The notes under the pieces: model-generated
What the model was told of the DNA's origin: nothing
Seen by the model: only the letters and a program-made list of their open reading frames with translations
Database searches by the model: none
Assembly: GCF_001439925.1 (NCBI RefSeq)
Contig: NZ_LMBV01000009.1
Location: forward strand, 1 to 64,000
DNA: 64,000 nt
Origin: Peribacillus muralis
Lineage (GTDB): Bacteria; Bacillota; Bacilli; Bacillales; DSM-1321
Reading direction: 5' to 3'
Translations under genes and position numbers: made by a program
Shown: in pieces, positions 11,097 to 24,698 of the stretch
How the letters are laid out: every line of letters starts with the position of its first letter
Position numbering within the stretch: the stretch's first letter is position 1

Positions 11097-12632
11097 ATGA
11101 AAATACGTGCTTTAATTAGTGTATCGGATAAAACAGGTATCATCGAATTTGCTCAAGGTTTACTTGAGGCAGGCTTTGAAATCATTTCAACCGGCGGTAC
11201 GAAAAAAACGCTGCAGGATAATGGCGTTGATGTGATTGGAATCAGTGATGTTACTGGTTTCCCGGAAATCCTCGATGGCCGTGTTAAAACGCTTCACCCG
11301 AATGTTCATGGAGCAGTATTGGCAAAACATGATGACGAAAATCATGCAGCGCAGCTTGCAGAGCATAATATTGAACCGATCCAATTAGTGTGTGTGAACT
11401 TATATCCATTCCAAGCGACGATCTCCAAGCCGGAAGTCACTGTGGAAGATGCCATTGAAAACATCGATATCGGCGGACCGACGATGCTTCGTTCTTCTGC
11501 CAAAAACCACGAATATGTGACGGTTATCGTCGATTCCAATGACTATCCAACCGTATTGGCTGAGCTGAAGGAAAAAGGTGCTGTATCAAAAACCACGAAT
11601 CGCCGTTTGGCAGCAAAAGTCTTCCGCCATACAGCAGCATATGATGCTGTCATTTCTGAATATATGACAGAGCTTGCCGAAGAAGAGAATCCAGAAACGT
11701 TAACTGTTACCTATGAATTAAAACAGTCGCTTCGTTATGGGGAAAATCCTCATCAAAAAGCCGCATTCTATAAAAAACCGCTCGGTTCCGTTTTCTCGAT
11801 TGCAGAAGCGAAGCAATTACATGGAAAAGAACTTTCATACAACAACATTAATGATGCAGATGCAGCACTTCAAATCGTTAAGGAATTCAATGAGCCCGCT
11901 GCAGTTGCCGTCAAACATATGAACCCTTGCGGCGTCGGTGTCGGAGCAACCATTTTAGAAGCATATGAAAAAGCTTATGAAGCAGATGCCACTTCCATCT
12001 TTGGTGGAATCATTGCTTTGAATCGTGAAGTCGATAAAGCGACTGCACAAAGACTTCATGAAATTTTCCTTGAAATCATCATTGCCCCTGGATTTACGGA
12101 TGAGGCAGTGGAAGTGTTGACAAGCAAGAAAAACCTTCGTTTATTAACGATCGATTTCGACGCGGTTAAAAAGCCGGAACGTAAATTGACATCCATTGAA
12201 GGCGGCTTACTCATTCAAGACCGCGATGCACATAGCCTACAAGATGCAGAAGTGAAGGTCGCAACGAAGCGTGAGCCTACACCTGCTGAGTGGAAGGCCA
12301 TGGAGCTTGGCTGGAAAATCGTGAAGCATGTGAAATCGAATGCAATTGTGGTATGTAACGATCAAATGACGTTAGGCGTTGGTGCTGGTCAAATGAACCG
12401 TGTTGGAGCTGCAAAAATCGCTCTGGAGCAAGCTGGTGAAAGAGCAGCAGGCAGTGCTTTGGCATCGGATGCTTTCTTCCCAATGGATGATACGGTTGAA
12501 GCGGCTGCGAAAGCGGGTGTCACGGCAATCATTCAGCCTGGTGGATCTGTTAAAGATGAGGATTCAATCAAGAAAGCTGATGAATATGGGATTACGATGG
12601 TGTTTACAGGAATTCGTCACTTTAAACATTAA
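11097..12632 (+). CDS. purH: AICAR transformylase / IMP cyclohydrolase PurH
   Basis: Bifunctional enzyme for the last two steps to IMP. 511 aa, full length. N-terminal MGS-like IMP cyclohydrolase domain (about 1-195) with [17 protein letters not shown] sequence ([13 protein letters not shown]), then the AICAR transformylase domain with LRYGENPHQ and the catalytic [16 protein letters not shown] at 11081-11086 lies ahead of ATG 11097. Confidence 0.96.
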   Translation: MKIRALISVSDKTGIIEFAQGLLEAGFEIISTGGTKKTLQDNGVDVIGISDVTGFPEILDGRVKTLHPNVHGAVLAKHDDENHAAQLAEHNIEPIQLVCVNLYPFQATISKPEVTVEDAIENIDIGGPTMLRSSAKNHEYVTVIVDSNDYPTVLAELKEKGAVSKTTNRRLAAKVFRHTAAYDAVISEYMTELAEEENPETLTVTYELKQSLRYGENPHQKAAFYKKPLGSVFSIAEAKQLHGKELSYNNINDADAALQIVKEFNEPAAVAVKHMNPCGVGVGATILEAYEKAYEADATSIFGGIIALNREVDKATAQRLHEIFLEIIIAPGFTDEAVEVLTSKKNLRLLTIDFDAVKKPERKLTSIEGGLLIQDRDAHSLQDAEVKVATKREPTPAEWKAMELGWKIVKHVKSNAIVVCNDQMTLGVGAGQMNRVGAAKIALEQAGERAAGSALASDAFFPMDDTVEAAAKAGVTAIIQPGGSVKDEDSIKKADEYGITMVFTGIRHFKH

Positions 12633-12643
12633 TCAAAGGATGA

Positions 12644-13924
<1,281 letters not shown>

Positions 13925-13931
13925 GTAATCA

Positions 13932-13967
13932 AAGAAGCTGACTCTAACTAGAGTCAGCTTCTTCTTT
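13932..13967. terminator. pur operon terminator (bidirectional)
   Basis: A 13-bp perfect stem AAGAAGCTGACTC / GAGTCAGCTTCTT with a TAACTA loop. It lies between convergent purD and the YgaP-like gene and can serve both. Confidence 0.9.
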
Positions 13968-13978
13968 ATGATCAATCA

Positions 13979-14245
13979 TTAATTAGAATCTGATGGAAGC
14001 AGCTCGTTTTCTTGAGTGTGTTCCTTCTTCATTAAAGTTTGCCCGTTCTCCATAGCATCGACGATAGGGCAATAGCGAAGGATTCCTTCGCCTATTTTCA
14101 TGGCAGAAAGCATGACCACGATTAGATAAGATTGTTTTTTCCACGGTTTTTTCACCATTTTTGCCGCTGCCCATGTAAGGAAGGTTAAACCGCAGGTAAT
14201 TCGCATTAACGCATTAATTATACTGATATTTTGTTTAAACTTCAT
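13979..14245 (-). CDS. YgaP-like DUF2892 membrane protein
   Basis: An 88-aa protein starting MKFKQNISIINALMRI with two hydrophobic segments (about 10-30 and 36-55) and a CP motif, matching the YgaP-type transmembrane domain (DUF2892). The start at 14245 follows GAAGGG by about 12 bases; the frame is open further upstream to 14293 but the extension does not match the family. Function is unknown; similar modules occur fused to rhodanese domains. It is convergent with purD. In B. subtilis a different small gene (yezC) holds this place. Confidence 0.75.
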   Translation of the reverse strand: MKFKQNISIINALMRITCGLTFLTWAAAKMVKKPWKKQSYLIVVMLSAMKIGEGILRYCPIVDAMENGQTLMKKEHTQENELLPSDSN

Positions 14246-14393
14246 AATTATGTCCATCCCTTCACAAAAATTTAACAATATTCCGGGTAACATTACTGTT
14301 CTAATGAGGCAAGTATGTTACTATGGAATAAAATTGGATTGAAAATGGTTTTTTTTTATACATTTGTTTCTAAAAAATTATGGGGGAATGTTT

Positions 14394-16139
14394 ATGCTTG
14401 AACAGCGCTATAGATGGAAAAATAAACATCTTAGAGAACATATAGATGTGCTGGATGGCAACAGGGCACCACACATTCTGCTTAAAAATACGACTTATTT
14501 AAATCAAGCCCTACGAAAATGGGTGAAGGCGAATATATGGATATATGAGGACCGGATCGTCTATGTTGGCGATAAGCTACCTGATAATATAGATCATTGT
14601 GAAATGGTTGATTGCACAAACCAGTATTTGGTCCCGGGATATATTGAGCCTCACTCCCATCCTTCTCAATTATATAATCCCCTTTCTTTTTCACGTTATG
14701 CATCTCATTTTGGCACAACGACATTGATTAATGATAACTTGCCGTTTCTCTTGCAGTTAGATAAAAAGAAAGCGTTTTCTCTTTTGAAGGAATTACGGAA
14801 CATTCCTGTTACAATGTACTGGTGGAGCCGTTTTGATGGGCAAACGGAATTGATTGATGAAGATGTGGTGTTTTCCCATGGAGCCGTTAAATCCTGGCTG
14901 GAGCATGATGCCGTATTACAGGGCGGGGAACTGACCGGCTGGCCGAAGCTTCTGGATGGGGATGACATGATGCTGCATTGGATTCAGGAAGCGAAGCGGA
15001 TGAGGAAGAAAATAGAAGGACACTTTCCAGGGGCTTCAGAGAAGACATTGGCAAAAATGACCCTGTTCGGCGCCGACTGTGATCATGAAGCAATGACAGG
15101 AGATGAAGTCATGTCCCGCTTGCTGCAAGGCTATTATGTGTCGCTGAGACATTCTTCAATCAGGCCGGATCTTCCTAAGCTGATTTCCGAAATCCATGAA
15201 CTCGGCATCGACCATTATGACAAATTCTTTTATACGACAGATGGATCACCGCCTTCTTTTTATGAAGATGGTTTCATAGACTGTTTAATAAAGATTGCAA
15301 TAGAGCATGGCGTTCCAGTCATCGATGCTTACAATATGGCAACGATCAATATTGCACGATATTATAATATTGAATATCTACATGGCAATATTGCGACAGG
15401 AAGGGTAGCCAACATTAACTTCCTCACCGATGTAATGGAACCTGCGCCGGTTTCGGTAATGGCAAAAGGGAAATGGGTGAAAAGGGAGGGTGAGATCATT
15501 CCCGATGAACAGGAAATCGAGTGGAGTGATTTTGATTTTAAACCACTTGATCTTGATTGGGATCTTAGTTTAAAGGAAGATTTTGAATTCTCAATGCCGT
15601 TTGGAATTGAATTGGTCAATAACGTAATTACAAAGCCATATTCTCTTTCCAATGATGTTGGGCACGAAGAGCTGACCTTTGAGAATGATGAATGCTTCTT
15701 CATGCTCATTGATCGGGAAGGAAAATGGCGAATTAATACAATATTAAAAGGCTTTGCAAATAAGCTGTGTGGCTTTGCCGGCTCTTATACCAATACGGGT
15801 GACATCATTCTGATCGGTAAGCGGAAAAAAGATATGCACTTGGCATTTAACCGCCTGAAGGAAATTGGTGGTGGAATCATTTTAACAGAACAAGGTAAGG
15901 TGATCCATGAACTGCCCTTGAAGTTAAAGGGAGTCATGTCCACCAAGGAGGTTCCTGAACTGATTGAAGAAGAGAATGAGCTGAAAAGATTGCTGTGCGA
16001 GAGGGGCTATCGCTTTGACGACCCTGTTTACACCCTTTCGTTCTTTTCGACGACACATCTTCCTTATATAAGGCTAACCCAGCGAGGCGTGTATGATGTT
16101 ATGAATAAAACTATACTCTTTCCTACTATAATGCGTTAA
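14394..16139 (+). CDS. yerA: Putative adenine deaminase YerA
   Basis: Amidohydrolase with an adenine-deaminase C-terminal domain. ATG 14394 behind GGGGG gives 581 aa, matching YerA of B. subtilis in size and position next to purD. The metal-binding strand is VPGYIEPHSHPS, later histidines include the DCDHEAM region, and an Asp lies in TTDGSPPSF. The HxH motif has S between the histidines, and the loop after it differs from classical adenine deaminase, so the true substrate is uncertain. Its placement next to the pur operon suggests purine salvage. Confidence 0.85.
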   Translation: MLEQRYRWKNKHLREHIDVLDGNRAPHILLKNTTYLNQALRKWVKANIWIYEDRIVYVGDKLPDNIDHCEMVDCTNQYLVPGYIEPHSHPSQLYNPLSFSRYASHFGTTTLINDNLPFLLQLDKKKAFSLLKELRNIPVTMYWWSRFDGQTELIDEDVVFSHGAVKSWLEHDAVLQGGELTGWPKLLDGDDMMLHWIQEAKRMRKKIEGHFPGASEKTLAKMTLFGADCDHEAMTGDEVMSRLLQGYYVSLRHSSIRPDLPKLISEIHELGIDHYDKFFYTTDGSPPSFYEDGFIDCLIKIAIEHGVPVIDAYNMATINIARYYNIEYLHGNIATGRVANINFLTDVMEPAPVSVMAKGKWVKREGEIIPDEQEIEWSDFDFKPLDLDWDLSLKEDFEFSMPFGIELVNNVITKPYSLSNDVGHEELTFENDECFFMLIDREGKWRINTILKGFANKLCGFAGSYTNTGDIILIGKRKKDMHLAFNRLKEIGGGIILTEQGKVIHELPLKLKGVMSTKEVPELIEEENELKRLLCERGYRFDDPVYTLSFFSTTHLPYIRLTQRGVYDVMNKTILFPTIMR

Positions 16140-16182
16140 AATATAAGAGAAGAAAGTGCTAATAAATCAGGGGAGTGGAAGG

Positions 16183-17220
16183 ATGAATTATAAGAGAGTT
16201 CTTTTCATCGTTTTGGCTATTTTACTGTTGGCAGGCTGTTCGGCAAAAGAAGAACCTGCATTGGATGACAGTAAGACGAAAGATCAGGCTGACAAAAAAA
16301 ACACGGATGTGAAAGATGAACCTCGCAATAAGTTTCCACTTACTGGTGTTTCCTCCGATGAAAGTATCGAGCAAAGGGCCGTAGCCGTGATGATTAATAA
16401 CCATCCAAATGCAAGGCCGCAATCCGGCCTCTCTAAAGCCGATTTGGTATTTGAAATGCTCGCAGAAGGTGATATAACCAGATTTTTAGCCATCTTCCAA
16501 AGCGAAAGGCCTAGCCAAATCGGTCCGATTCGGAGTGCAAGGGATTACTATATCGAAACGGCTAAAGGCCTCGATTGCATCTACGTGTGCCATGGGTTTA
16601 GCCCCGAGGCTAAAACCATGCTGGACAAAGGGTATATTGATAACTTGAACGGATTATATTATGATGGTACTTTGTTTCAACGCTCGGACGATCGAAAAGC
16701 TCCGCATAATTCTTACATCTCTTTTGCCGGCATCCAAAAAGGAGCGAAGGAAAAGGGATATGAGATGAAGGGTGCACCAAAGCCATTCACCTTCCTTACA
16801 GAGGAAGATGTAGCTGGCCTTCAAGGAGAATCGGCACAAAAAGTCGAGATATCCTATGGTTTAAAAGAGTATGATGTTGAGTATGAATACGATGCCACGG
16901 ATAAGAAATATAAACGGTATTCGAATGGGGAGCAAGCAGTCGAATACAAATCGAATAAACCGATTTTACTTGATAATATATTGATCATTGAGGCCGCACA
17001 TAAAGTGATTGACGAAAAGGGCCGTCGCAAAATAGATTTGAACAGTGGTGGAAAAGGTTATTTACTTCAAAAAGGAAAACTGAATGAAGTGGAATGGGTT
17101 AATAGGGGTGGGAGGATCATACCAGTGAAAAGCGATGAGGAAGTAGGGTTGATTCCAGGGAAAACCTGGATCAATATCATTCCGGATCAACCTGGTTTAG
17201 TAAAAGATGTCTCATTCTGA
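16183..17220 (+). CDS. yerB: DUF3048 lipoprotein YerB
   Basis: 345 aa. N-terminal signal with lipobox LLLAGC (Cys21 from ATG 16183), so it should be a membrane-anchored lipoprotein on the outer face. The body carries the DUF3048 pattern: AVMINNHPNARPQSGL, ADLVFEMLAEGDITRF and IGPIRSARDYYIE. Start chosen at 16183 because a typical signal peptide begins there and a GGGAGTGGAAGG site precedes it. Biochemical role unknown. Confidence 0.9.
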   Translation: MNYKRVLFIVLAILLLAGCSAKEEPALDDSKTKDQADKKNTDVKDEPRNKFPLTGVSSDESIEQRAVAVMINNHPNARPQSGLSKADLVFEMLAEGDITRFLAIFQSERPSQIGPIRSARDYYIETAKGLDCIYVCHGFSPEAKTMLDKGYIDNLNGLYYDGTLFQRSDDRKAPHNSYISFAGIQKGAKEKGYEMKGAPKPFTFLTEEDVAGLQGESAQKVEISYGLKEYDVEYEYDATDKKYKRYSNGEQAVEYKSNKPILLDNILIIEAAHKVIDEKGRRKIDLNSGGKGYLLQKGKLNEVEWVNRGGRIIPVKSDEEVGLIPGKTWINIIPDQPGLVKDVSF

Positions 17221-17246
17221 TACCCGAGAAATTGAGGGGGAGTAAC

Positions 17247-17561
17247 ATGCAAATTGATAAGTTAAGAGGAAAAGAGACCGATCAGCTGTTTAAGTCGATC
17301 CTTTCCTTGCGTGATTTGGACGAATGTTATCGATTTTTTGATGATTTATGTACAGTGAATGAAATTTCATCTTTAGCTCAGCGACTAGAAGTAGCCCGGA
17401 TGCTTGAAGAAGGTAAAACCTATCATAAGATCGAAACGGAAACGGGAGCAAGCACAGCTACGATTTCCAGGGTCAAACGCTGTTTGAATTACGGGAATGA
17501 CGCTTATACAATGGCTCTCAACCGGATTAAGGAAAACGTTGAGGAAACAACAGAATCTTGA
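17247..17561 (+). CDS. yerC: TrpR-like DNA-binding protein YerC
   Basis: 104 aa, exactly the length of B. subtilis YerC; YerC/YecD family related to the Trp repressor. The helix-turn-helix is in YHKIETETGASTATISRVKR (residues 56-75). ATG 17247 follows AGGGGGAG. It may regulate neighbouring genes, but its target is not evident from the sequence. A terminator follows at 17591. Confidence 0.9.
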   Translation: MQIDKLRGKETDQLFKSILSLRDLDECYRFFDDLCTVNEISSLAQRLEVARMLEEGKTYHKIETETGASTATISRVKRCLNYGNDAYTMALNRIKENVEETTES

Positions 17562-17590
17562 TGCTATCGTTTTTTTATATGGTGAATCAG

Positions 17591-17625
17591 AAAAAGCCGA
17601 GGAATTCCATTCCCGGCTTTTTCTT
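17591..17625 (+). terminator. Terminator after yerC
   Basis: Stem AAAAAGCCG / CGGCTTTTT around a GGAAT..ATTCC inner pair, ending in a T-rich run. Separates the yerA-yerB-yerC unit from pcrB. Confidence 0.85.
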
Positions 17626-17747
17626 TTGAGTTTAGTGCATTCCCGTACTCCTTCTTTTGGTCGTATCGGTTTTATACTGGGTTTTACATTGCCAATTTAT
17701 TTTTGGTAAGAATTTTATCGATACTTCTCTTTTTTAATGAAAAATCT

Positions 17748-17759
17748 TAATGCTATAAT
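17748..17759 (+). promoter_or_regulatory. Extended -10 promoter of pcrB
   Basis: TGC-TATAAT (TATAAT at 17754-17759) forms a perfect extended -10 element; the upstream -35 region is only T-rich. It lies 33 bases before the pcrB start codon. Confidence 0.6.
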
Positions 17760-17791
17760 GGTGTAATGGAAAGTGTGAATGGAGGATTATA

Positions 17792-18475
17792 ATGTACGAT
17801 TTTCGCGAGTGGAAACATGTTTTCAAGCTCGATCCAAATAAAGAAATAAGTGATGAGGCACTGGAAAAGATCTGTGAATCAGGTACAGATGCCATCATGG
17901 TCGGGGGAACGGATGGAATTACGCTTGAGAATGTGCTTCATCTGATGGCACGGGTCAGACGGTATTCCGTCCCTTGCGTGATGGAGATATCTTCTGTTGA
18001 AACGGTGACGCCTGGCTTCGATCTATACTTCATTCCGAGTGTCCTCAATAGCTCCAATCCCGATTGGATGATGAAACTGCATCAGCAGGCAGTCAAAGAA
18101 TATGGATACTTGTTAAATTGGGATGAGATTTTCGTAGAGGGGTATTGCATCCTCAATTCTGATTGTAAGGTGGCGCAATTGACGAAAGCCAATACTGAAC
18201 TTGATATGGATGATGTGGGTGCATATGCAATGATGGCAGAAAAGATGTTCAACCTGCCGATTTTTTATTTGGAATACAGCGGTGAGTTTGGCGATGTCAG
18301 GATGGTGGAAGCGGCCAAAGAGAACTTGGAGAATACCGTCTTATTTTATGGCGGTGGGATAAAGTCGGTTGAACAGGCCAAAGAGATGGCGGAGTTTGCG
18401 GATGTTATCGTTGTAGGTAATGTGATTTATCAGGATTTGAAGGTGGCACTTGCCACAGTTGCGGCAGTGAAATGA
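17792..18475 (+). CDS. pcrB: Heptaprenylglyceryl phosphate synthase PcrB
   Basis: TIM-barrel prenyltransferase joining sn-glycerol-1-phosphate and heptaprenyl diphosphate, giving an archaeal-type ether lipid core known in Bacillus. 227 aa. [25 protein letters not shown] and the phosphate-binding [11 protein letters not shown] near the C-terminus are family signatures. GGAGG precedes ATG 17792. It lies ahead of pcrA as in B. subtilis, but pcrA has its own apparent promoter. Confidence 0.93.
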   Translation: MYDFREWKHVFKLDPNKEISDEALEKICESGTDAIMVGGTDGITLENVLHLMARVRRYSVPCVMEISSVETVTPGFDLYFIPSVLNSSNPDWMMKLHQQAVKEYGYLLNWDEIFVEGYCILNSDCKVAQLTKANTELDMDDVGAYAMMAEKMFNLPIFYLEYSGEFGDVRMVEAAKENLENTVLFYGGGIKSVEQAKEMAEFADVIVVGNVIYQDLKVALATVAAVK

Positions 18476-18506
18476 AAAAACGGAATAAATGTAGTATACT
18501 AAAACA

Positions 18507-18520
18507 GAAACGAATGTTCG
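18507..18520 (+). promoter_or_regulatory. Candidate LexA box upstream of pcrA
   Basis: GAAAC-GAAT-GTTCG matches the Bacillus SOS box CGAAC-RNRY-GTTYG in the right half and in the RNRY centre, with two mismatches in the left half. A -10-like TATACT (18495-18500) lies directly upstream, so the box would cover the transcription start. Confidence 0.5.
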
Positions 18521-18536
18521 TATAGGTGGTGTGATA

Positions 18537-20786
18537 ATGCAATATTTAGCGGAAAAATTACTAATAGGTTTGAATGAACAGCAACAAAAAGCAGTAAAAG
18601 CGACAGATGGCCCACTTTTAATCATGGCAGGAGCAGGAAGTGGTAAGACGCGTGTGCTGACTCACCGAATAGCTTACTTGATGGTAGAGAAGGAAGTGGC
18701 ACCTTGGAATATCCTTGCCATCACGTTCACTAATAAAGCGGCACGTGAAATGAAGGAGAGGATCCGTGCCATACTTGGCGGTGCCTCGGAGGATATCTGG
18801 ATTTCGACGTTCCACTCGATGTGTGTCCGCATTTTACGAAGAGATATTGACCGTATCGGCTTTAATAGGAACTTCTCGATATTGGATACGACCGACCAGC
18901 AGTCGGTCATCAAGCAGATCATGAAGGATCGGAATATGGATACGAAGAAATATGATTACCGGGCCATTTTAGGCAGCATCAGTTCAGCGAAAAATGAATT
19001 GGTCAATCCGGAAGAATATCTTAAGACTGCATCAGATTTCTTCACGAAAATAACTGCTGAAGTATATATGGAGTACCAAAAACGGCTGCGCAAAAATTCA
19101 GCGCTCGATTTCGATGATTTGATCATGATGACGATTCAATTGTTCCAACTTGTACCGGAAGTGCTTGAATATTATCAGCGTAAGTTCCAATACATTCATG
19201 TCGATGAGTACCAAGATACGAACAGGGCTCAATATATGCTCGTTAAACTACTAGCTTCACGGTTCCGTAATCTCTGTGTTGTCGGGGATTCAGATCAATC
19301 GATCTATCGCTGGCGCGGTGCGGATATTGCCAATATCCTTTCATTCGAAAAAGATTACCCGAATGCCAACATGATATTCCTCGAGCAGAACTACCGCTCG
19401 ACAAAAAAGATTCTTGCAGCGGCGAATAAGGTTATCGATAACAATCAAAACCGGAAACCAAAGAATCTTTGGACGGAGAATGCCGATGGTAACAAGCTAT
19501 TCTATTACCGTGCAGATAACGAACAAGGGGAAGCGCAATTCGTAGCCGGTAAGATCAATGAGCTCGTACAGGATGGCAACAGAAAATATTCCGATATAGC
19601 GATTCTTTACAGAACAAACGCACAATCCCGGGTTATGGAGGAAGTGCTGCTTAAATCCAATATAAACTATGCGATCGTTGGGGGCACTAAGTTCTATGAC
19701 CGTAAAGAGATAAAGGACTTGCTTGCCTATCTTCGCCTTATTGCCAATCCTGATGATGACATCAGCCTGCGTCGAGTAATCAATGTACCAAAGCGCGGCA
19801 TCGGTGCCACCTCCATGGACAAAGTCGCAGATTATGCGAATCAATACGATGTTTCCATATATAAAGCACTTGAATCTGTGGAAATGGTCGGGATAAGCGG
19901 GAAGGCGACCAAGGCAGCAAGGGAATTCCATACGTTAATCACCAATTATACAAATCAGCAGGAGTACTTATCGGTGACGGAGCTGGTGGAGGAAGTAATT
20001 AAGAAAACCGGTTACCGTGAGATGCTGCAGGCAGAAAAAACGATCGAGTCACAAAGCAGGCTTGAAAATATAGATGAGTTTTTATCAGTGACGAAAGCGT
20101 TCGAAGATAATAGCGAGGACAAATCATTGGTGGGCTTTCTGACTGACCTGGCGTTGGTTGCCGATATAGACCAACTTGACGAGAATTCCGAAGAAGCTAC
20201 AAATACGGTAACGTTGATGACACTGCATTCAGCGAAGGGGTTGGAATATCCGGTAGTCTTTTTACTGGGGCTTGAAGAAGGTGTTTTCCCTCATAGTCGT
20301 TCGCTCATGGATGAAGAGGAGATGGAAGAAGAACGCCGACTTGCTTATGTCGGAATTACACGGGCTGAAAATGAGCTATTCATAAGCAATGCCCAAATGC
20401 GGACATTGTATGGACGGACGAGCATGAATCCAGTTTCCCGTTTCATCGCGGAAATACCGGAGGAGCTTCTTGAAGACCTGAAACCGAAACCGGCTCCAAG
20501 GGCAAGGCAAACACCTTTCAGTTCTTCAGCGAGAACCAGCACCTCATCAACGGCATCGACAAGAAAAGTCCCTGCATTTGGAAGAGCTGTTTCTGCACCA
20601 TCTGCAACGGGCGGTGAAGAGATTGGCTGGGCAGTCGGTGATCGTGCATCGCATAAGAAGTGGGGTGTAGGAACCGTCGTGAGCGTTAAAGGGGAAGGCG
20701 AAGGAAAGGAACTGGATATTGCATTTCCAAGTCCCATTGGCATTAAGCGGCTATTGGCGAAATTTGCACCAGTTGAAAAAGCTTAA
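18537..20786 (+). CDS. pcrA: ATP-dependent DNA helicase PcrA
   Basis: 3'-5' superfamily 1A helicase for repair and plasmid replication, UvrD-like. 749 aa. Walker A GAGSGKTR, motif II DEYQDTN, motif [14 protein letters not shown], motif [16 protein letters not shown] and motif VI VGITRAE are intact. The C-terminal linker is rich in Ser, Thr and Arg and leads to a Tudor-like [19 protein letters not shown] domain that contacts RNA polymerase. ATG 18537 is favoured by its spacing from AGGTGGT; an in-frame GTG lies two codons earlier. Confidence 0.96.
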   Translation: MQYLAEKLLIGLNEQQQKAVKATDGPLLIMAGAGSGKTRVLTHRIAYLMVEKEVAPWNILAITFTNKAAREMKERIRAILGGASEDIWISTFHSMCVRILRRDIDRIGFNRNFSILDTTDQQSVIKQIMKDRNMDTKKYDYRAILGSISSAKNELVNPEEYLKTASDFFTKITAEVYMEYQKRLRKNSALDFDDLIMMTIQLFQLVPEVLEYYQRKFQYIHVDEYQDTNRAQYMLVKLLASRFRNLCVVGDSDQSIYRWRGADIANILSFEKDYPNANMIFLEQNYRSTKKILAAANKVIDNNQNRKPKNLWTENADGNKLFYYRADNEQGEAQFVAGKINELVQDGNRKYSDIAILYRTNAQSRVMEEVLLKSNINYAIVGGTKFYDRKEIKDLLAYLRLIANPDDDISLRRVINVPKRGIGATSMDKVADYANQYDVSIYKALESVEMVGISGKATKAAREFHTLITNYTNQQEYLSVTELVEEVIKKTGYREMLQAEKTIESQSRLENIDEFLSVTKAFEDNSEDKSLVGFLTDLALVADIDQLDENSEEATNTVTLMTLHSAKGLEYPVVFLLGLEEGVFPHSRSLMDEEEMEEERRLAYVGITRAENELFISNAQMRTLYGRTSMNPVSRFIAEIPEELLEDLKPKPAPRARQTPFSSSARTSTSSTASTRKVPAFGRAVSAPSATGGEEIGWAVGDRASHKKWGVGTVVSVKGEGEGKELDIAFPSPIGIKRLLAKFAPVEKA

Positions 20787-20818
20787 GCTATTATTATGCG
20801 TCTACTGGTAAAGAATAG

Positions 20819-22897
<2,079 letters not shown>

Positions 22898-22908
22898 GAG
22901 GTGTAGCT

Positions 22909-24078
22909 ATGAGGAAACACTCTATTTTGGGGATGGTTCTTATACTGCTTCTTGCTGGGTGTGCACCTAGTTTTGAGGATAAGCAAGAGGTAGTTCAAGA
23001 CTCCAAAGACAAAAAAGAAACGGCAATCATTCCGAAGTATAAAATTTCGGAAGAATATTATCAAACAATCCTTCCGTTTGAGCCATCAAAAGCCCGCGGT
23101 TTGGTCGTATCGAATTTAAATACCCGCTATGATATAGAAGAATTCGAAAATGGGCTTATGCGGTTGGCCCAAACCCAATTCGATCCGGAAGATTACCTAT
23201 TTCAAGAAGGGCAAATGCTTGATAGTTCCACCATTTCTTCCTGGCTTAACAGAAAATTCACGAGCAGCCAGCTGAAAGAAAAGGACCTAAAAGCTACACA
23301 GAACCAAGGCTTGAACCCGCTTGATCCAGGTAAAGGTGACATCGATAAGCGGAATGAAGAAAATCCGATTTATCTTGCTCACATTTTAGAACATAATTAT
23401 CTAGTCAAAACAAAGGATAATTCAGTCAGCCTTGGCGGAGTCGTCATTGGTCTTGCGTTGAATTCAGTGCATTACTATCAAAAAGAGGCGTACGGTGCCA
23501 CCTATGAAAACAAAATCAATAGTGAAAAGTTAAAGCAAGAAGGGGAAAAAATTGCTGCAGAGGTTTTAAAAAGGCTGCGTAAAATGGACAAGCTGAAAAA
23601 TGTCCCGATCACGATTGCCTTATTCGAGCAAAATGAAAAATCTTCCGTAGTGCCTGGAAATTTCATTTCTTACACCAATGTCGGACAAAACTCTAATAGT
23701 ATTGGAAAATGGAACAACTTGGACGAAGAGTATTTCCTATTTCCTTCTGTGGGTGCTGAAAAAAAATACCGAGATGACGTCAATACCTTCACGAACTTCA
23801 AGGAAGATGTTGAAGAATATTTCCCTAACTTTAACGGAGTCATCGGCAGGGCATTTTATATGGATGATCAATTACAGAGCTTGAACATTGATATCCCGAT
23901 TCAATTTTATGGGAACTCGGAAGCGATTGGCTTTACCCAGTATGTGGCCGGACTTGTGATGGAACGCTTTCCTAAATATATTTCCGTACAAGTATCGATT
24001 ACTTCGGTAAATGGCCCCGAAGCCCTCATTGTCCGTGAAGCAAATCAGGACGAACCAACCGTGCATATATATGAGTGA
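22909..24078 (+). CDS. yerH: CamS-family lipoprotein YerH
   Basis: 389 aa, named after the enterococcal sex-pheromone precursor cAM373 lipoprotein family. Signal peptide with lipobox LLLAGC (Cys18), followed by a charged linker and a globular domain. The lipoprotein signal peptide in relatives releases pheromone peptides; whether this one does is unknown. It starts 11 bases after ligA and ends at a terminator. Confidence 0.9.
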   Translation: MRKHSILGMVLILLLAGCAPSFEDKQEVVQDSKDKKETAIIPKYKISEEYYQTILPFEPSKARGLVVSNLNTRYDIEEFENGLMRLAQTQFDPEDYLFQEGQMLDSSTISSWLNRKFTSSQLKEKDLKATQNQGLNPLDPGKGDIDKRNEENPIYLAHILEHNYLVKTKDNSVSLGGVVIGLALNSVHYYQKEAYGATYENKINSEKLKQEGEKIAAEVLKRLRKMDKLKNVPITIALFEQNEKSSVVPGNFISYTNVGQNSNSIGKWNNLDEEYFLFPSVGAEKKYRDDVNTFTNFKEDVEEYFPNFNGVIGRAFYMDDQLQSLNIDIPIQFYGNSEAIGFTQYVAGLVMERFPKYISVQVSITSVNGPEALIVREANQDEPTVHIYE

Positions 24079-24082
24079 TAAA

Positions 24083-24114
24083 AGATGAAGCTTAACAGCT
24101 TCGTCTTTTTTTTG
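24083..24114 (+). terminator. Terminator after yerH
   Basis: Stem AGATGAAGCT / AGCTTCGTCT (one G-T pair) with a TAAC loop and a run of eight T. Confidence 0.9.
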
Positions 24115-24395
24115 AAAGCAAATAAACGTTAAAAACTTCCATTTCAGGGGGTGTTTGCGCATTAAAAGGGACGGTTTGTCGAAATTCACCGCCTTTGTGC
24201 CATTTCCCCGGAAATTTCGGCAACTTTCCCATATTTCCCGGAAAATATCTCTTTTTCCTTATGAAATATTACAATTTCGACATGGCATCTCTTGTTGCTT
24301 TACTGTGTAATAGTTTGTTATGATTTAAACGATGATTTTATGGATAAAAGCGGCGAAATTCAGTCGATTTGGATATTTTTTCGGAGGTGAAGAGA
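24115..24395 (+). promoter_or_regulatory. gatCAB upstream region and promoter
   Basis: 281 bases without a gene. Two spaced dyads, TTTCCCCGGAAA (24203-24214) and TATTTCCCGGAAAATA (24232-24247), lie about 30 bases apart. A promoter candidate follows: TTGCTT (24295-24300), 18-base spacer, TATGAT (24319-24324). The ribosome binding site GGAGGTG is at 24382-24388. Confidence 0.55.
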
Positions 24396-24686
24396 ATGTC
24401 ACGTATTTCTATGGAACAAGTTAAACACGTTGCTCATTTGGCTCGTTTGGCCATTACGGAAGAAGAAGCACAACAGTTTCAACATCAGCTTGACCAAATG
24501 ATCTCATTTGCGGAGCAGTTGAATGAGCTTGATACAGATCAAGTGAATCCGACTTCTCACGTTTTGGATATGAAGAATGTTATGCGCGAAGATGTCGCAA
24601 AACCAGGATTGCCAGTAGCGGAAGTAGTAAAAAATGCACCGGATAGCAAAGAAGGATATATCCGTGTACCATCCATAATTGAATAA
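24396..24686 (+). CDS. gatC: Aspartyl/glutamyl-tRNA amidotransferase subunit C
   Basis: 96-aa linker subunit of GatCAB, which converts Glu-tRNA(Gln) to Gln-tRNA(Gln) and Asp-tRNA(Asn) to Asn-tRNA(Asn). [20 protein letters not shown] at the N-terminus is diagnostic. ATG 24396 is set by GGAGGTG; the nine codons upstream are not part of the family. Confidence 0.95.
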   Translation: MSRISMEQVKHVAHLARLAITEEEAQQFQHQLDQMISFAEQLNELDTDQVNPTSHVLDMKNVMREDVAKPGLPVAEVVKNAPDSKEGYIRVPSIIE

Positions 24687-24698
24687 GGAGGGACAATG

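Noticed and set aside
17497-17709. 70-aa frame after yerC
   Set aside because: Runs through the yerC terminator and has no ribosome binding site.
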